Made by a program: the position numbers and the translations under genes
Part shown: piece after piece, positions 22,701-32,972 of the stretch
How positions within the stretch are numbered: the first letter of the stretch is position 1
Layout of the letters: the number at the start of each line of letters is the position of its first letter
Assembly (NCBI RefSeq): GCF_024139115.2
Contig: NC_085139.1
Span: 15,347,284 to 15,411,283 of the forward strand
Origin: Armigeres subalbatus
Lineage: Eukaryota; Arthropoda; Insecta; Diptera; Culicidae
Length of the DNA stretch: 64,000 bases
Direction: 5' to 3'
Notes under the pieces: generated by a model
What the model was told of the DNA's origin: nothing
The model's database searches: none
What the model saw: only the letters and a program-made list of their open reading frames with translations

Positions 22701-22980
22701 CAAGACGGTAGACTAGCCCAAGAATACGCACAGCAGCTGGAAGTGGCACTCCCAACGGAAGAGCAGCTAGGCGCAGCGTCTCTTGAAGATGGCTGGAGAG
22801 ATATTCGATCTGCCATTGGTAGCACCGCAACCGCTGCACTTGGCACGGTGCCCCCGGTTCAGAGAAACGACTGTTATGACGGCGAATGTGAGCAGTTAGT
22901 GGAAGAGAAGAATGCAGTATGGGCGAGATTGTGTCGTGTGTCCCATCTACAAAAAGGGTGATAAGTTGGATTGTAGCAAC

Positions 22981-23314
22981 TACCGCGCAATCACATTGCT
23001 GAACGCCGCCTACAAGGTACTCTCCCAAATTTTATGCCGTCGACTAGCACCAATTGCAAGGGAGTTCGTGGGGCAGTACCAGGCGGGTTTTACGGGCGAA
23101 AGCTCCACCACAGACCAGGTGTTCGCCATACATCAGGTATTGCAGAAATGCCGCGAATACAACGTGCCCACACTTCATCTATTTATCGACTTCAAAGCCG
23201 CATATGATACAATCGATCGGGACCAGCTATGGCAGCTAATGCACGAAAACGGATTTCCGGATAAACTGATACGGTTGATCAAGACGACGATGGATCGGGT
23301 GATGTGCGTAGTTC
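22981..23314 (+). repeat. 334-bp direct repeat, left copy
   Basis: It is identical to 25201-25534 except for one base (GGGCAGTACC against GGGCACTACC). The two copies bracket 23315-25200 exactly, and flanking sequence diverges immediately on each side. This could be a very long target-site duplication or a local segmental duplication. Confidence 0.97.
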
Positions 23315-25200
23315 ATCAGGCTGTTCGGCCACATTGAGAATTGACGTAAAGTAAATGTCAACTTCTCTCCACGAACAGCCTAGATAGCCGTGTGGTGTCG
23401 GCAGCTGGTTATCTGGCTAAGAATAACATTACGGATTGCCTGTTCCAGTGGTAAAAGTCCACCATACAGGTGACCCCTAATTTTCGGTGTGATGCGGCTT
23501 TATGCTTACCGTGCCTACGAATGAATGGTTAGGGGGGTCTAATAAGAACCTAACCACAAACGGAGCCTGTGAAGCACCAGGGCCCCCTTCACAGTATTTT
23601 AGCCCTCGCTGCGCTAACCGGAGCTATGGCGTAGTTGACTTTTTAATTCTCCGAGATAATCGGCTACTCTTATTCAACCTCATCGTGAGGTCAAATAAAA
23701 GTAGGGTTATGAATATGTGTTTTAATTAGTTTTCAACAAATTGTCACCTATATGGTTTTTTACAATGTGCTTTGTGTATGTTACCTATATGGATTCGCAT
23801 TATGCGTTTTTTCACAGTGCACTATGTGTCTCGTCCTTGACGTTTGGCTTCGGCTACTCTTGTTCAATCTCAACGTGAGGTTAAATAAGACTGGTGTTAT
23901 GAATAAGTGTTTTACTTAGTTTTCAACAAATTGTCACCTATATGGATTCGCATTATGCGTTTTTCACAGTGTACTCTGTGTCTCGTCTTTGAGTTTGGCT
24001 TTGGCTACTCTTGTTCAATCTCAACGTGAGTGTGGGGTTATGAATATGTGTTTTACTTAGTTTTTCAACAAACTTCCACCTATATGGATTCGCATTATGC
24101 ATTTTTTTTTACAATGTACTTTGTGTTTGTCACCTATATGGATTCGTATTATGCGTTTTTCAAAGTTTAATCTGTGTTTCGTCTTTGACGTTCGGCTTCA
24201 GCCACTCTTGTTTAATCTCAACTTGAGGTTGAATAAGGGTGGGATTAAGAATATGTTTTTTTTACTTAGTTTTTCAACAAATTTCCACCTATATGGATTC
24301 GCATTATGCGTTTTTTTTACAATGTACTTTGTGTTTGTCACCTATATGGATTCGTATTATGCGTTTTTCAAAGTTTAATCTGTGTTTCGTCTTTGATGTT
24401 TGGCTTCAGCTACTCTTGTTTAATCTCAACTTGAGGTTGAATAAGAGTGGGGTTATGAAAATGTTTTTTTTTCAACAAATTGTCACCTATATGGATTCGC
24501 ATTATGCGTTTTTCACAGTGTACGCTGTGTCTCGTCCTTGACGTTCGGCTTCGGCTACTTTTTTTCAATCTCAACGTCAAGTTAAATAAGAGTGGGGTTA
24601 TGAATATGTATTTTACTTAGTTTTCAACAAATTGTCACCTATATGGATTCGCATTATGCGTTTTTCACAATGTACTTTGTGTATGTTACCTATATGGATT
24701 CGCATTATGCGTTTTTCACAGTGTACTCTGTGTTTCGTTCTTGACGTTCGGGTTCGGCTACTCTTGTTCCATCTCAACGTGAGGTTCAATAAGAATGGGG
24801 TTATAAATATGTGTTTTACTTAGTTTTCAACAAATTGCCACCTATATGGATTCGCATTATGCGCTTTTTACAATGTACTTTGTGATTGTCACCTATATGG
24901 ACTCGCATTATGCGTTTTTTCACAGTGCACTCTGTGTCTCGTCCTTGACGTTCGTCCATTGTTACGTCCTCTGTGTTTTTGTGACACCTCTCTTTAGTCC
25001 CTAGCTAAATGCGTGTGAGTCTACATAATTGGCTTTCCTATAAATGGTTCCATTCTCCTTTCCAACTTCACATCCTCTTCCTTTCCCCTTTTCACTTCCT
25101 TTTCCGTCAGGTAAATGATGATAAAGGCCAGTGAAGGCGATGGCACAAATCTCCCAAATTGAGGGGAACGTGCCTCCTGAGCCGACGTTCTGATACCTGA
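23315..25200 (+). mobile_element. LINE-like insert with internal tandem repeats
   Basis: A 1,886-bp insert within RTE copy B. Its left part (23315-23690) is moderately GC-rich, with no protein recognised. The centre is a tandem array (23740-24955). The right part ends CCTGATACCTGATACC, a short tandem tail of the kind found at 3' ends of some mosquito non-LTR elements (family knowledge; I cannot name the clade). It begins with an inverted AGGCTGTTCG / CGAACAGCCT pair. It carries no intact coding sequence, so it would be non-autonomous or internally deleted. Confidence 0.55.
23740..24955 (+). repeat. Tandem ~150-bp array with CACCTATATGG motif
   Basis: Variants of CACCTATATGGATTCGCATT recur near 23745, 23782, 23937, 24078, 24128, 24285, 24339, 24484, 24636, 24688, 24840 and 24891. 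Major units of about 150 bp alternate with an extra ~52-bp subunit that duplicates the first third. Short frames encoding the peptide YMDSHYAFF recur for this reason only. Confidence 0.9.
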
Positions 25201-25534
25201 TACCGCGCAATCACATTGCTGAACGCCGCCTACAAGGTACTCTCCCAAATTTTATGCCGTCGACTAGCACCAATTGCAAGGGAGTTCGTGGGGCACTACC
25301 AGGCGGGTTTTACGGGCGAAAGCTCCACCACAGACCAGGTGTTCGCCATACATCAGGTATTGCAGAAATGCCGCGAATACAACGTGCCCACACTTCATCT
25401 ATTTATCGACTTCAAAGCCGCATATGATACAATCGATCGGGACCAGCTATGGCAGCTAATGCACGAAAACGGATTTCCGGATAAACTGATACGGTTGATC
25501 AAGACGACGATGGATCGGGTGATGTGCGTAGTTC
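25201..25534 (+). repeat. 334-bp direct repeat, right copy
   Basis: Partner of 22981-23314, with one mismatch. It continues directly into the rest of the RT sequence. Confidence 0.97.
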
Positions 25535-25847
25535 GAGTTTCAGGGGCATTCTCGAGTCCCTTCGAAACGCGTAGAGGGTTACGGCAAGGTGAAGGTCTTT
25601 TGTATCTGCTATTCAACATCGCTTTGGAGGTAGTAATACGAAGGGCAGGGAGTGATACGAGTGGTACGATTTTCACGAAGTCCGTCCAGTTATTTGGTTT
25701 CGCCGACGACATTGATATCATGGCACGTAACTTTCAGAGGATGGAGGAAGCCTACATCAGACTGAAAAACGGAGCTAAACGGATTGGACTAGTCATCAAC
25801 ACGTCGAAGACGAAGTAGGTGATAGGAAGAGGCTCAAGAGAGGACAA

Positions 25848-25944
25848 CCCCAGTAACATTTTGGTTTTATAATGGTTTTAAGGCATTCTTGTAGAGTAAA
25901 TTCTGGTCTTCAAGAGTGTTATAAAACTAAAAATGTTACTTGGG
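25848..25944. mobile_element. 97-bp MITE with CCCCAGTAACATTTT ends
   Basis: The left end CCCCAGTAACATTTTGGTTT pairs with the complement of the right end, CCCAAGTAACATTTTTAGTT. It interrupts the RTE sequence where copy C reads GACAATGTGAGCC. AA flanks both sides and may be a 2-bp target duplication. Its end style resembles the element at 34155-34804. Confidence 0.85.
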
Positions 25945-25978
25945 AATGTTAGCCACCCAGCATGAGTTTCTATCGGTG

Positions 25979-27874
25979 CACTATGGTCCAGGATACAGAT
26001 TTACGCGGAAAGATGAATTTTACGCCAAAACTATATGTTTTAGAAAAAAACTGTTGTTCTACAAAATTGTTCAAAATAGTAAGGCCATCATTATGGTTTT
26101 ACCAAAAAATAAGGTGGCCCATCATACAAAAAAAATTAGAAAATATTTTTTTTATTTCTTGGAATATTGACATGTTATGTTCTACAAAGTTGTAGCGTAG
26201 CTTATTCCAATCAATTTTGCTAAAAAAACTTTTTCTGTAGCTCTTAAGTTGGCTGATTTAGAGCAATTTTACCTAATTGGATTAGGGTGTACCTCAAAAA
26301 AACAGTATTTTTGATCTACTTTTTTTGTTTTAGATTTCTCGAAAAAGTCGTCTTCAGGTGACTTTTAGAGCTCAAAAATGCAACTTTTGATGGGTAAATA
26401 TGCTCAATATCTTTTTCCGATCAAAAGTTATAATCGTTTTTCTGTCAAAATTACATTTTTTTCATAAGTTGATATCTCCGGTTAGGGCAGACCAAAAAAA
26501 CATGTTTACACGGCATTTGAACGATAAATTAATATTCTTTATTATGTCAAAAAATTGGGGATATGTTATTTTTTTATCTCAAGTTTTACCAATTTTACTA
26601 AAATCATGTTTTTTCAAATCAATTAATATAACTCGACAACGAAAAAAGATACAGACGATATTTTTATAGCAAAACACGCGTTTTGAAAAGCTCCAAAAGT
26701 CTTCAGAAGATGACATTCGTGAGAAATGAAAAATAAAAAATCTACAGCTCTAACACTTTTTATAAGTTTTATCATTATCATCGTATTGCAAGATTTACGA
26801 GAAAAGATGCATTTTCCGTCTGAAGCATACTTTTAAGAAAGAAAATTTGTTCTACAAAGTTGTTCTGGATACTTGAGCCCTTATTATAGAGTTACCGAAA
26901 AATAGGGTGGGCCATTTTATAAAAATGTAAAATTTTAATTTTTTTTATTTTGCGGAATAATTACGTAAAATGTTCTACAAAGTTGTAGCGCAGCTTTTTC
27001 CAATGAACTTTGCTATATAAACTTTTTATGTAGCTCTTAAGCTCACTTGTTTAGAGTAATTTTACTTACCAGGATTAGGGTGTCCCTCAAAAAACAAGAT
27101 TTATGATCTGCTCATTTCATTTTTTATTTTTCAAGGATGTCACCTTCTGAAGACTTTTGGGGCTTTTCAAAACGCGTGTTTTGCTATAAGAATATCGACT
27201 GTATCTTCTTCCGTTGTCGAGTTATATCAATTTATTTGAAAAAACATGACTTTAGTAAAATTGGTGAAACTTGAGATAAAAAAATAACGCATCCCCAATC
27301 TTCGACATAATAAAGAATATTAATTTCTCTTTTAGATGCCGTGTAAACATATTTTTTTGGTCTGCCCTAACCGGAGATATCAACTTATGAAAAAAATGTA
27401 ATTTTGACAGAAAAATGATTATAGCTTTTGATCGGAAAAAGATATTGTGCATATTTACCCATCAAAAGTTGCATTTTTTTGAGCTCTAAAAGTCACCTGA
27501 AGACAACTTTTTCGAGAAATCTGAAACAAAAAAAATAGATCAAAAATACTATTTTTTTGAGGTACACCCTAATCCAATTAGGTAAAATTGCTCTAAATCA
27601 GCCAACTTAAGAGCCACAGAAAAAGTTTTTTTAGCAAAATTGATTGAAATTAGCTGCGCTACAACTTTGTAGAACATAACATGTCAATATTCTGAGAAAT
27701 AAAAAAAATATTTTCTAATTTTTTTTATATGATGGGCCACCCTATTTTTTGGTAGAACCATAATGATGGCTTTACTATTTCGAACAATTTTGTAGAATTA
27801 CAGTTTTTTCTAAAAAATATAGTTTTGGCGTAAAATTCATCTTTCCGCGTAAATCTGTATCCTGGACCATAGTG
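25979..27874. mobile_element. Transib-type non-autonomous foldback element
   Basis: A 1,896-bp element whose ends are perfect inverted copies starting CACTATGGTCCAGGATACAG. It is flanked by an exact 5-bp duplication CGGTG (25974-25978 and 27875-27879), verified against the empty site in RTE copy C (ATCGGTGGTGAC). A CACWATGG terminus with a GC-rich 5-bp duplication is the known signature of Transib elements, the relatives of RAG1. Arms of about 765 bp are nearly identical along their length and leave a loop of about 365 bp. No transposase is encoded. Confidence 0.85.
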
Positions 27875-27879
27875 CGGTG

Positions 27880-28511
27880 GTGACAAAATCGAGGCGGTTG
27901 ATGAATTCATGTACTTGGGCTCACTGGTGACCGCCGATAACGATAACAGCAAAGAAATTCGAAGAGGCATAGTGGCTGGAAATCGTACGTACTTTGGACT
28001 CCGCAAGACGCTCCGATCAAATATAGTTTGCCGCCGTACCGTACTGACTATCTACAAAACGCTTATAAGACCGGTCGTTCTCTATGGACACGAGACCTGG
28101 ACGATGCTTGTGGAGAACCAACACGCACTGGGAGTTTTCGAAAGGAAAGTGTTGCGTACCATCTATGGTGGGGTGCAGATGGCGGACGGTACGTGGAGGA
28201 GGCGAATGAACCACGAGTTGCATCAGCTGTTGGGAGAACTATCAATCGTTCACACCGCGAAAATCAGAAGACTGCGTTGGGCCGGGCACGTAGCCAGAAT
28301 GTCGGGCAGTGATCCGGTGAAAATGGTTCTCGACAACGATCCAACGGGAACAAGAAGGCGAGGTGCACAGCGGGCAAATTGGATCGATCAGGTGGAGGAC
28401 GATTTGCAGACCCTCCGCAGACTGCGTGGTTGGCGAAGTGCCGTCTTGGACCGAGCTGAATGGAGAAGACTTTTATGTGCAGCACAGGCCACTCCGGTCT
28501 TAGCTTGGTAA
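27880..28511 (+). pseudogene. RTE copy B C-terminal domain
   Basis: An open frame of 200 codons (27909-28511) beginning MYLGSLVTADNDN and containing YKTLIRPVVLYGHETWTM, ERKVLRTIYGGVQ, RRLRWAGHVARM and WIDQVEDDLQTLRRLRG. This is the conserved C-terminal region of RTE-clade proteins, downstream of the polymerase domain. It follows the Transib insertion and ends at a natural stop near the element's 3' tail. Compared with copy C it is intact in frame, but it is cut off from its polymerase. Confidence 0.88.
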
Positions 28512-28712
28512 TAAATTAAAAAAAGGAAGTAATCAACTGCCAGCAGCTTTAGTGGAACAGCAGCATAAATCTCACGACACAGTTCCCCTCTTCGCGATCG
28601 GACTGTTCCTGCATTTGACACCACGACGGTACATCGTTTATCAACGGCTAACGGTAACGAAGAAGCGACAATTGGAAACCGTGATGACCCACCTTTAATA
28701 CGCGGAGCGTCG

Positions 28713-29253
28713 GTGCTCAGCGCTGATAGACGCACACACGGTACAAAACTTGAATCTACCTTCACAATCTTTCGCGTTAGAGCAAGAAAAAGATTTGCCC
28801 ATTTGAAACAGTTGCCAATTCAAATCTACTACAACGTTAGACCGGAGATTCTAATCGGTATAGACAACCTTAAACTTGCTGTTCCTGTGAAGGTGAAGGA
28901 AGGAGATGCATCCGGCCTAATCGTTGTCAAAACACGGCTAGGGTGGTGTGTCTACGGGCGTCAACATTCACGGGTGGATGAGACATACAGCATATGACGA
29001 ATTGCACGAGACTGTTAAAAAGTTCTTCGCGATGGAAGACCGCGGAGTGAGCCCACTTGGAAGCACGCTTGGCGCAGAAGAAAAACGAGCCCAAGATTTG
29101 CTAGAGAAAACCACAAAGCGGGTCGGTACACGTTTCGAAACTGGTCTTTTGTGGAAGGAGGAGGAAGTCGAGTTTCCTGACAGCTATGATATGGCGCTAC
29201 GAAGACACCAGATGGATCATAATCCAAGTCTTCGGAAGAACATCAGCCATTAA
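28713..29253 (+). pseudogene. BEL/Pao pol: protease-to-RT linker region
   Basis: It contains IQIYYNVRPEILIGIDNLKL and TRLGWCVYGRQ (the LGW.VYG motif typical of BEL/Pao pol), then in the next frame ELHETVKKFFAMEDRGVSPL and GLLWKEEEVEFPDSYDMALR. These correspond to the region between the aspartic protease and the RT. A frameshift near 28950-28990 separates the halves. The protease active site itself is not seen. Confidence 0.8.
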
Positions 29254-29262
29254 ATTCAAGAG

Positions 29263-29895
29263 TACGTCGAAAAGGGTTATGCACATCGGGCAACCTCTGA
29301 CGAGTTGGAGACGGCAGATCCCAGGATAGTTTGGTTCCTTCCGTTGGGCGCAGTAACAAACCCAAACAAACTAGGAAAGGTTCGCCTTGTATGGGACGCG
29401 GCCGCAAACGTATCTGGTGTGTCTCTGAATAGTGCATTATTAAAAGGGCCAGACCTGTTAACACTCCTGCCTGCCGTGATGTTCCGTTTCCACCTATACT
29501 CGGTGGCCGTCAGTGCTGACATAGAGCAAATGTTCCATCAGTTAGGCATTCGTCCAGCCCATAGAAACTCACTACGGTTTCTGTGGAGTGAAAAACCTGA
29601 TGAGCCGGTGGAAATCTATCTAATAGACGTTGCTACGTTTGGCGCCACATGCTCGCCTGCATCGGTGCAATACGTCAAAAATTTGAATGCACAGGAACAC
29701 ATCCAGCTATATCCTTGGGTCGTTGAAGGGATACTGAAGAGTCACTACGTCGATGACTACCTCGACAGCTTTGATAGCGAAGTGAAGCATCGAAGATTTC
29801 GGCAGAAGTTCGTTTTCCACCACATTCCATCTACGGAGTTGGATGTCAAACAGCAGGAAGGTTATGAAGGAACTCAGGGAATCGGCCGCAGTTGA
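29263..29895 (+). pseudogene. BEL/Pao reverse transcriptase
   Basis: It reads WFLPLGAVTNPNKLGKVRLV, then DAAANVSGVSLNSALLKGPD, then SADIEQMFHQLGI (motif A region), ATFGATCSPASVQY (motif B) and SHYVDDYLDSF (YVDD catalytic motif C). The catalytic aspartates are present, but the frame is lost soon after HRRFRQK and the sequence runs into a short frame-shifted segment. Confidence 0.88.
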
Positions 29896-30064
29896 CACCA
29901 AAAAGCTGTATGCTGAAGATGGTGAGCCAATGGATCGAGTACTCGGAATGTTGTGGTCTTCAAGTTCGGACGAATTGGGCTTTTCCACTCGCCATAGCGA
30001 AAAAGTCAGGATTCTCCTCGACAACAAAACGAGACCCACGGAACGATAAGTTTTACGATGCGTC

Positions 30065-30891
30065 ATGTCACTGTTCGACCCTCTCGCCCTACTCGCGTTG
30101 TTCATAGTTCATGGGAAGGTGTTGATTCAGGATTTGTGGCGAGCGGGTACGGACTGGGATGAAGCGGTTGACAATTCAGTATTTGAACGTTGGAATCGTT
30201 GGACCAAAATGAAAGAGTTTCCCAGCAAACATAAGATCGTATATCATAGCGAATAAGTGTACAAAGTGGAGGCCATGTACGTACATTTTGCATGCAGTCA
30301 AATGGAGGAATGCGCCTATATCGCCTCCAACATGTACACTTATTTGCTAGCATTTGCGATTTTGTGATGACTGGGTTATATCAAACGTGAAGATACCGAG
30401 GTGTTATTTCCCACAAGCAACCGAAGAAACGTACAAGAATGCACAACTTCACGGGTTCGTCGACGCAAGTGAGATCGCTTACTCGTGTGTAGCGTACATT
30501 CGATCAACTTAATTTCCAGAAAATCTAAGGTAGCTCCGCTCAAGCCAATGTCCATCCCTAGGTTCCGCAGCTGCAAGGCTGCGTTCTGGGAGCGCGACTA
30601 CTGAAATTCTTTCAAAAGAACCATCCTATTGTGTTTTTTAAGAGGTTTCTGTGGACGGATTCAACAACAACAAAATCGTGGATCAGGTCAGACCCACGGC
30701 GCTACAAGCCTTTCGTAGCTCATCGAGTAGGAGAGATTTTAGAATACACGAGTGTCAACGAATGGCGGTGGGTGCCGACCAAACTAAACCCTGCTTATGA
30801 GGCTACCAAGTGGGGTCGTGGTCTTTACTTTACCAACGATAGTCGGTGGTTCAACTGGCCAGAATTCCTGCAACTTTCAGAAGAACCATGA
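30065..30891 (+). pseudogene. BEL/Pao RNase H region
   Basis: It opens with LIQDLWRAGTDWDEAV and FERWNRWTKMKEFPS, passes through GFVDASEIAYSCVAY in another frame (about 30450), and ends with LWTDSTTTKSWIRSD, FVAHRVGEILEYTSVNEWRW and RWFNWPEFLQLSEEP. The order and motifs match the RNase H domain of BEL/Pao elements. A stem-like inverted pair (AATAAGTGTACA at about 30253 and its complement at about 30334) lies inside. Confidence 0.82.
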
Positions 30892-31189
30892 CCTAAAGCA
30901 GTTGCACCAGAATCCACGCCCGAGGAGGCCAGAATTTCGGTTTTGCTGCACTTCGTAGTGGAACCAGTATTGAACTTTGAATGATTCTCGAATTATAAGA
31001 GAATGCTGCGCACTACAGAATATGTTCTCCGTTTTCTCTTCAACATCTCTAAACCAAACTAGATGCGGCAGGGACTCCTTACCCATGACGAGCTAATGGA
31101 TGCAGAGTGTAGAATTTTGAAGCTCGTCCAAGAGTTACCCGAATGAAATAGCCACCCTCGAACGTAATAAAAATCACCCAAACGAACAG

Positions 31190-31990
31190 CAGGTGCTGTT
31201 AGATAGGAAAAGAGCTTTGTTTCCGCTAATGCTTACACTTGATGACATCGGTTTAATGAGGCAGAGAAGCCGTATAATAACAGAAAAGGATGCGAGCTAC
31301 GATTCCCGCTACCCAATTATCTTACTGTCAAAGTACCGTGCAGTGACCTTGCTGGTTGAGGATTGCCATCGCCGTTATCTTCACGCAAACCGTCGTCAAC
31401 GAGCTTCGTCAACGCTACAACATTGCGAATCTGCGCCAGGTTGTGAAGAAAATAGTATTTCGGTGCCAACTGTGCAAGGTCCGCAAAGCTCGTCCAAGTA
31501 ACCCAGCGATGGCTGCACTACCTCCAGTTCGTCTGGCAACGGATGTTCGCCTGTTTAGCTACGTGGGTCTGGATTATTTTGGATCATTACTGACAAAAGT
31601 GGGGCGCTAAAAAGTAAAGCGATGGATCGCTCTTTTTACGTGTCTCACGGTACGAGCTGTTCATCTAGAAATTGCGTACAACTTGTCTACGGCGTTGTGC
31701 ATCTCCTGTGTACGACGATTCATTAGAAGCCGAGGATCACCAATCGAAATCTTCAGCGACAATGGAACGAAATTCCAGGAAGCGGAACGTATTCTACGGG
31801 AACAAATCGATAAGTATCTGTCGCGAACGTTCACCAATGGGACAACGAAGTGGAGCTTCATTCCTCCTGGAGCTCCACATATGGGGGGTGCTTGGAAAAG
31901 GCTGGTGCGGTCTGTTAAGTCAGCCATGAAACATGCGTATTTCGAAAGAAAATTGAACAAACGCTGGTTATTGAAGTTGAGAATATTGTA
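31190..31990 (+). pseudogene. BEL/Pao integrase
   Basis: The zinc-binding part is seen as QRYNIANLRQVVKKIVFRCQ followed by LCKVRKARPSNPAMAALPPV and FSYVGLDYFGS. The catalytic core follows in another frame: CISCVRRFIRSRGSPIEIFS, then DNGTKFQEAERILREQ and WSFIPPGAPHMGGAWKRLVR. The DNGT and PHMGGAWE-like blocks are integrase landmarks. Frameshifts and an in-frame stop (VGR then stop at about 31608) disable it. Confidence 0.85.
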
Positions 31991-32072
31991 AATTCAAGGT
32001 CTCTGAACCTCTAGTGGAGCGAAGCAAGCCAGTGTCAACGTTAGTGAATCCCAGAAAAATCTGCGAGATACG

Positions 32073-32507
32073 TTGAGCGGAATTCAGCGCCAGCTCGATA
32101 AATTCTGGGAACGCTTCTTGATAGAGTACCTACCCGTTATTAGAAGGCAACCAAAGTTGTTCACCGAAAGCAAACCGTTGCAAGTCGGCAATCTGGTCTT
32201 GGTCGTTGACGGAGGCAAGCGCAGTGAATGGGTACGAAGTAAGGTGGTCCAAGTCTTAGAAGAAGCCGACGGTCGTGTCCGCCAAACAAGTGTGCAGACT
32301 AAACAAGAAATCTTCAAGCGTCCAACGACAAGACTAGCCGTATTTGACGTAGATGTTCAAGGTGCTGTCCAATGTATGGAAGAAAGCACCGGGGGAAGAT
32401 TGTTAACACGGGTACCGTCGAGCCAGTCGGGCGACAACCGGTTATACCGCATGACTGATAATACGCCATTACCTATATTGGAGATCGCAGATCGACGTCA
32501 ACGCTGA
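32073..32507 (+). pseudogene. BEL/Pao pol C-terminal domain
   Basis: The 144-codon frame includes LDKFWERFLIEYLPVIRRQP, KLFTESKPLQVGNLVLVVD and RQTSVQTKQEIFKRPTTRLA. This is the domain found at the C-terminus of BEL/Pao integrases (DUF5641 type). The frame continues into the LTR after the purine tract at 32391. Confidence 0.8.
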
Positions 32508-32882
32508 TAAGCTGTCATCAGGGAAAAATAAAAACACATTCTCCACCTGGATTTCTTATGCGAAGTGTTATTTCTTAAATTTTCTATAATATAAAGTTAA
32601 TTTTTCCTATTAACGTTAATCTAGTTGCATAGCCTAATTACAAACTAGAGAAGGTAATATAATTGAATTAAATCTAAAACTAAATTCTAATTGTACCTAC
32701 AACTACTTAGAAACTAATTATAACCTAGGAAAGCTGACAATTAAAGCAATTAAAGGACACTGAATTGTAAGTAGTTACCCTGAAATACCTATGTGAAACC
32801 TAATGAAACCTACCTTATAGCTTGGAGCAAATACAAATTTGACTCCTAGGCCAGTGTATCGCCTTGTGTTTCTGTCGCAACA
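32401..32882 (+). repeat. BEL/Pao 3' LTR (putative)
   Basis: It begins TGTTAACACGGG directly after a purine-rich GGGGGAAGA (32391-32399) at the end of pol and closes with GTCGCAACA at 32882. The TGTT...AACA ends are inverted, as LTRs require. There is no matching 5' LTR in the window to confirm the boundaries. Confidence 0.6.
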
Positions 32883-32885
32883 GGT

Positions 32886-32972
32886 ATGTTCGGCCAAATG
32901 GTATATTCGGCCAAACAACTTTCGGCCTAGTGGCATTCGGTCAAATGGCTTTCGGCCAAACGACCCTTCCTC
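32886..32972. repeat. TTCGGCCAAATG short-repeat tract, second block
   Basis: Several copies of TTCGGCCAAATG and variants, the same family as 21256-21545, starting within 5 bp of the BEL LTR end. Confidence 0.85.

Larger units (their letters stand above)
22912..25818 (+). pseudogene. RTE copy B reverse transcriptase, split by an insertion
   Basis: 22912-23314 reads CVVCPIYKKGDKLDCSNYRA, then STTDQVFAIHQVLQKC, then DFKAAYDTIDRDQLW (motif A, catalytic Asp). The last 334 bp are repeated at 25201-25534 after the insert, and reading continues there: RRGLRQGEGLLYLLFNIALE (motif B) and FADDIDIMARNF (motif C) to 25818. The RT is therefore continuous from 25216 to a premature stop at 25816-25818, where copy C has a tyrosine codon (TAC to TAG). 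Copy B lacks the linker upstream of the RT through an internal deletion at 22929. Confidence 0.88.
21660..28520 (+). mobile_element. RTE-clade retrotransposon copy B, interrupted by three insertions
   Basis: The element body is 21660-23314, 25535-25847, 25945-25978 and 27880-28520. It consists of a 5' leader shared with copy D, an endonuclease, the reverse transcriptase and the C-terminal domain. Three later insertions separate the parts: a LINE-like insert with a 334-bp duplication, a 97-bp MITE and a Transib-type foldback element. Internal deletions are also present: about 540 bp missing at about 22929 (compare 41168-41706 in copy C), and a gap within the endonuclease at about 22556. The 3' end is GTAATAAATTAAAAAAAGG, short of copy C's tail. 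Confidence 0.9.
28521..32400 (+). pseudogene. BEL/Pao retrotransposon pol, 5'-truncated and frameshifted
   Basis: A single + strand pol can be followed by its domains in order: protease-linked region (28713-29253), reverse transcriptase (29263-29895), RNase H (30065-30891), integrase (31190-31990) and C-terminal domain (32073-32400). No gag and no 5' LTR are found. The left edge abuts the tail of RTE copy B at 28520. Many frame changes and stops separate the domains, so no full polyprotein can be made. Confidence 0.88.

Noticed and set aside
23315..25200. Helitron insertion
   Set aside because: A 334-bp duplication flanks it and there is no CTRR end with a hairpin; Helitrons do not duplicate their target.
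28521..32882. Endogenous viral element
   Set aside because: The domain order (protease linker, RT with YVDD, RNase H, integrase, C-terminal domain) and LTR are those of a BEL/Pao retrotransposon. I saw no envelope gene and no flavivirus- or rhabdovirus-like segment in the window.
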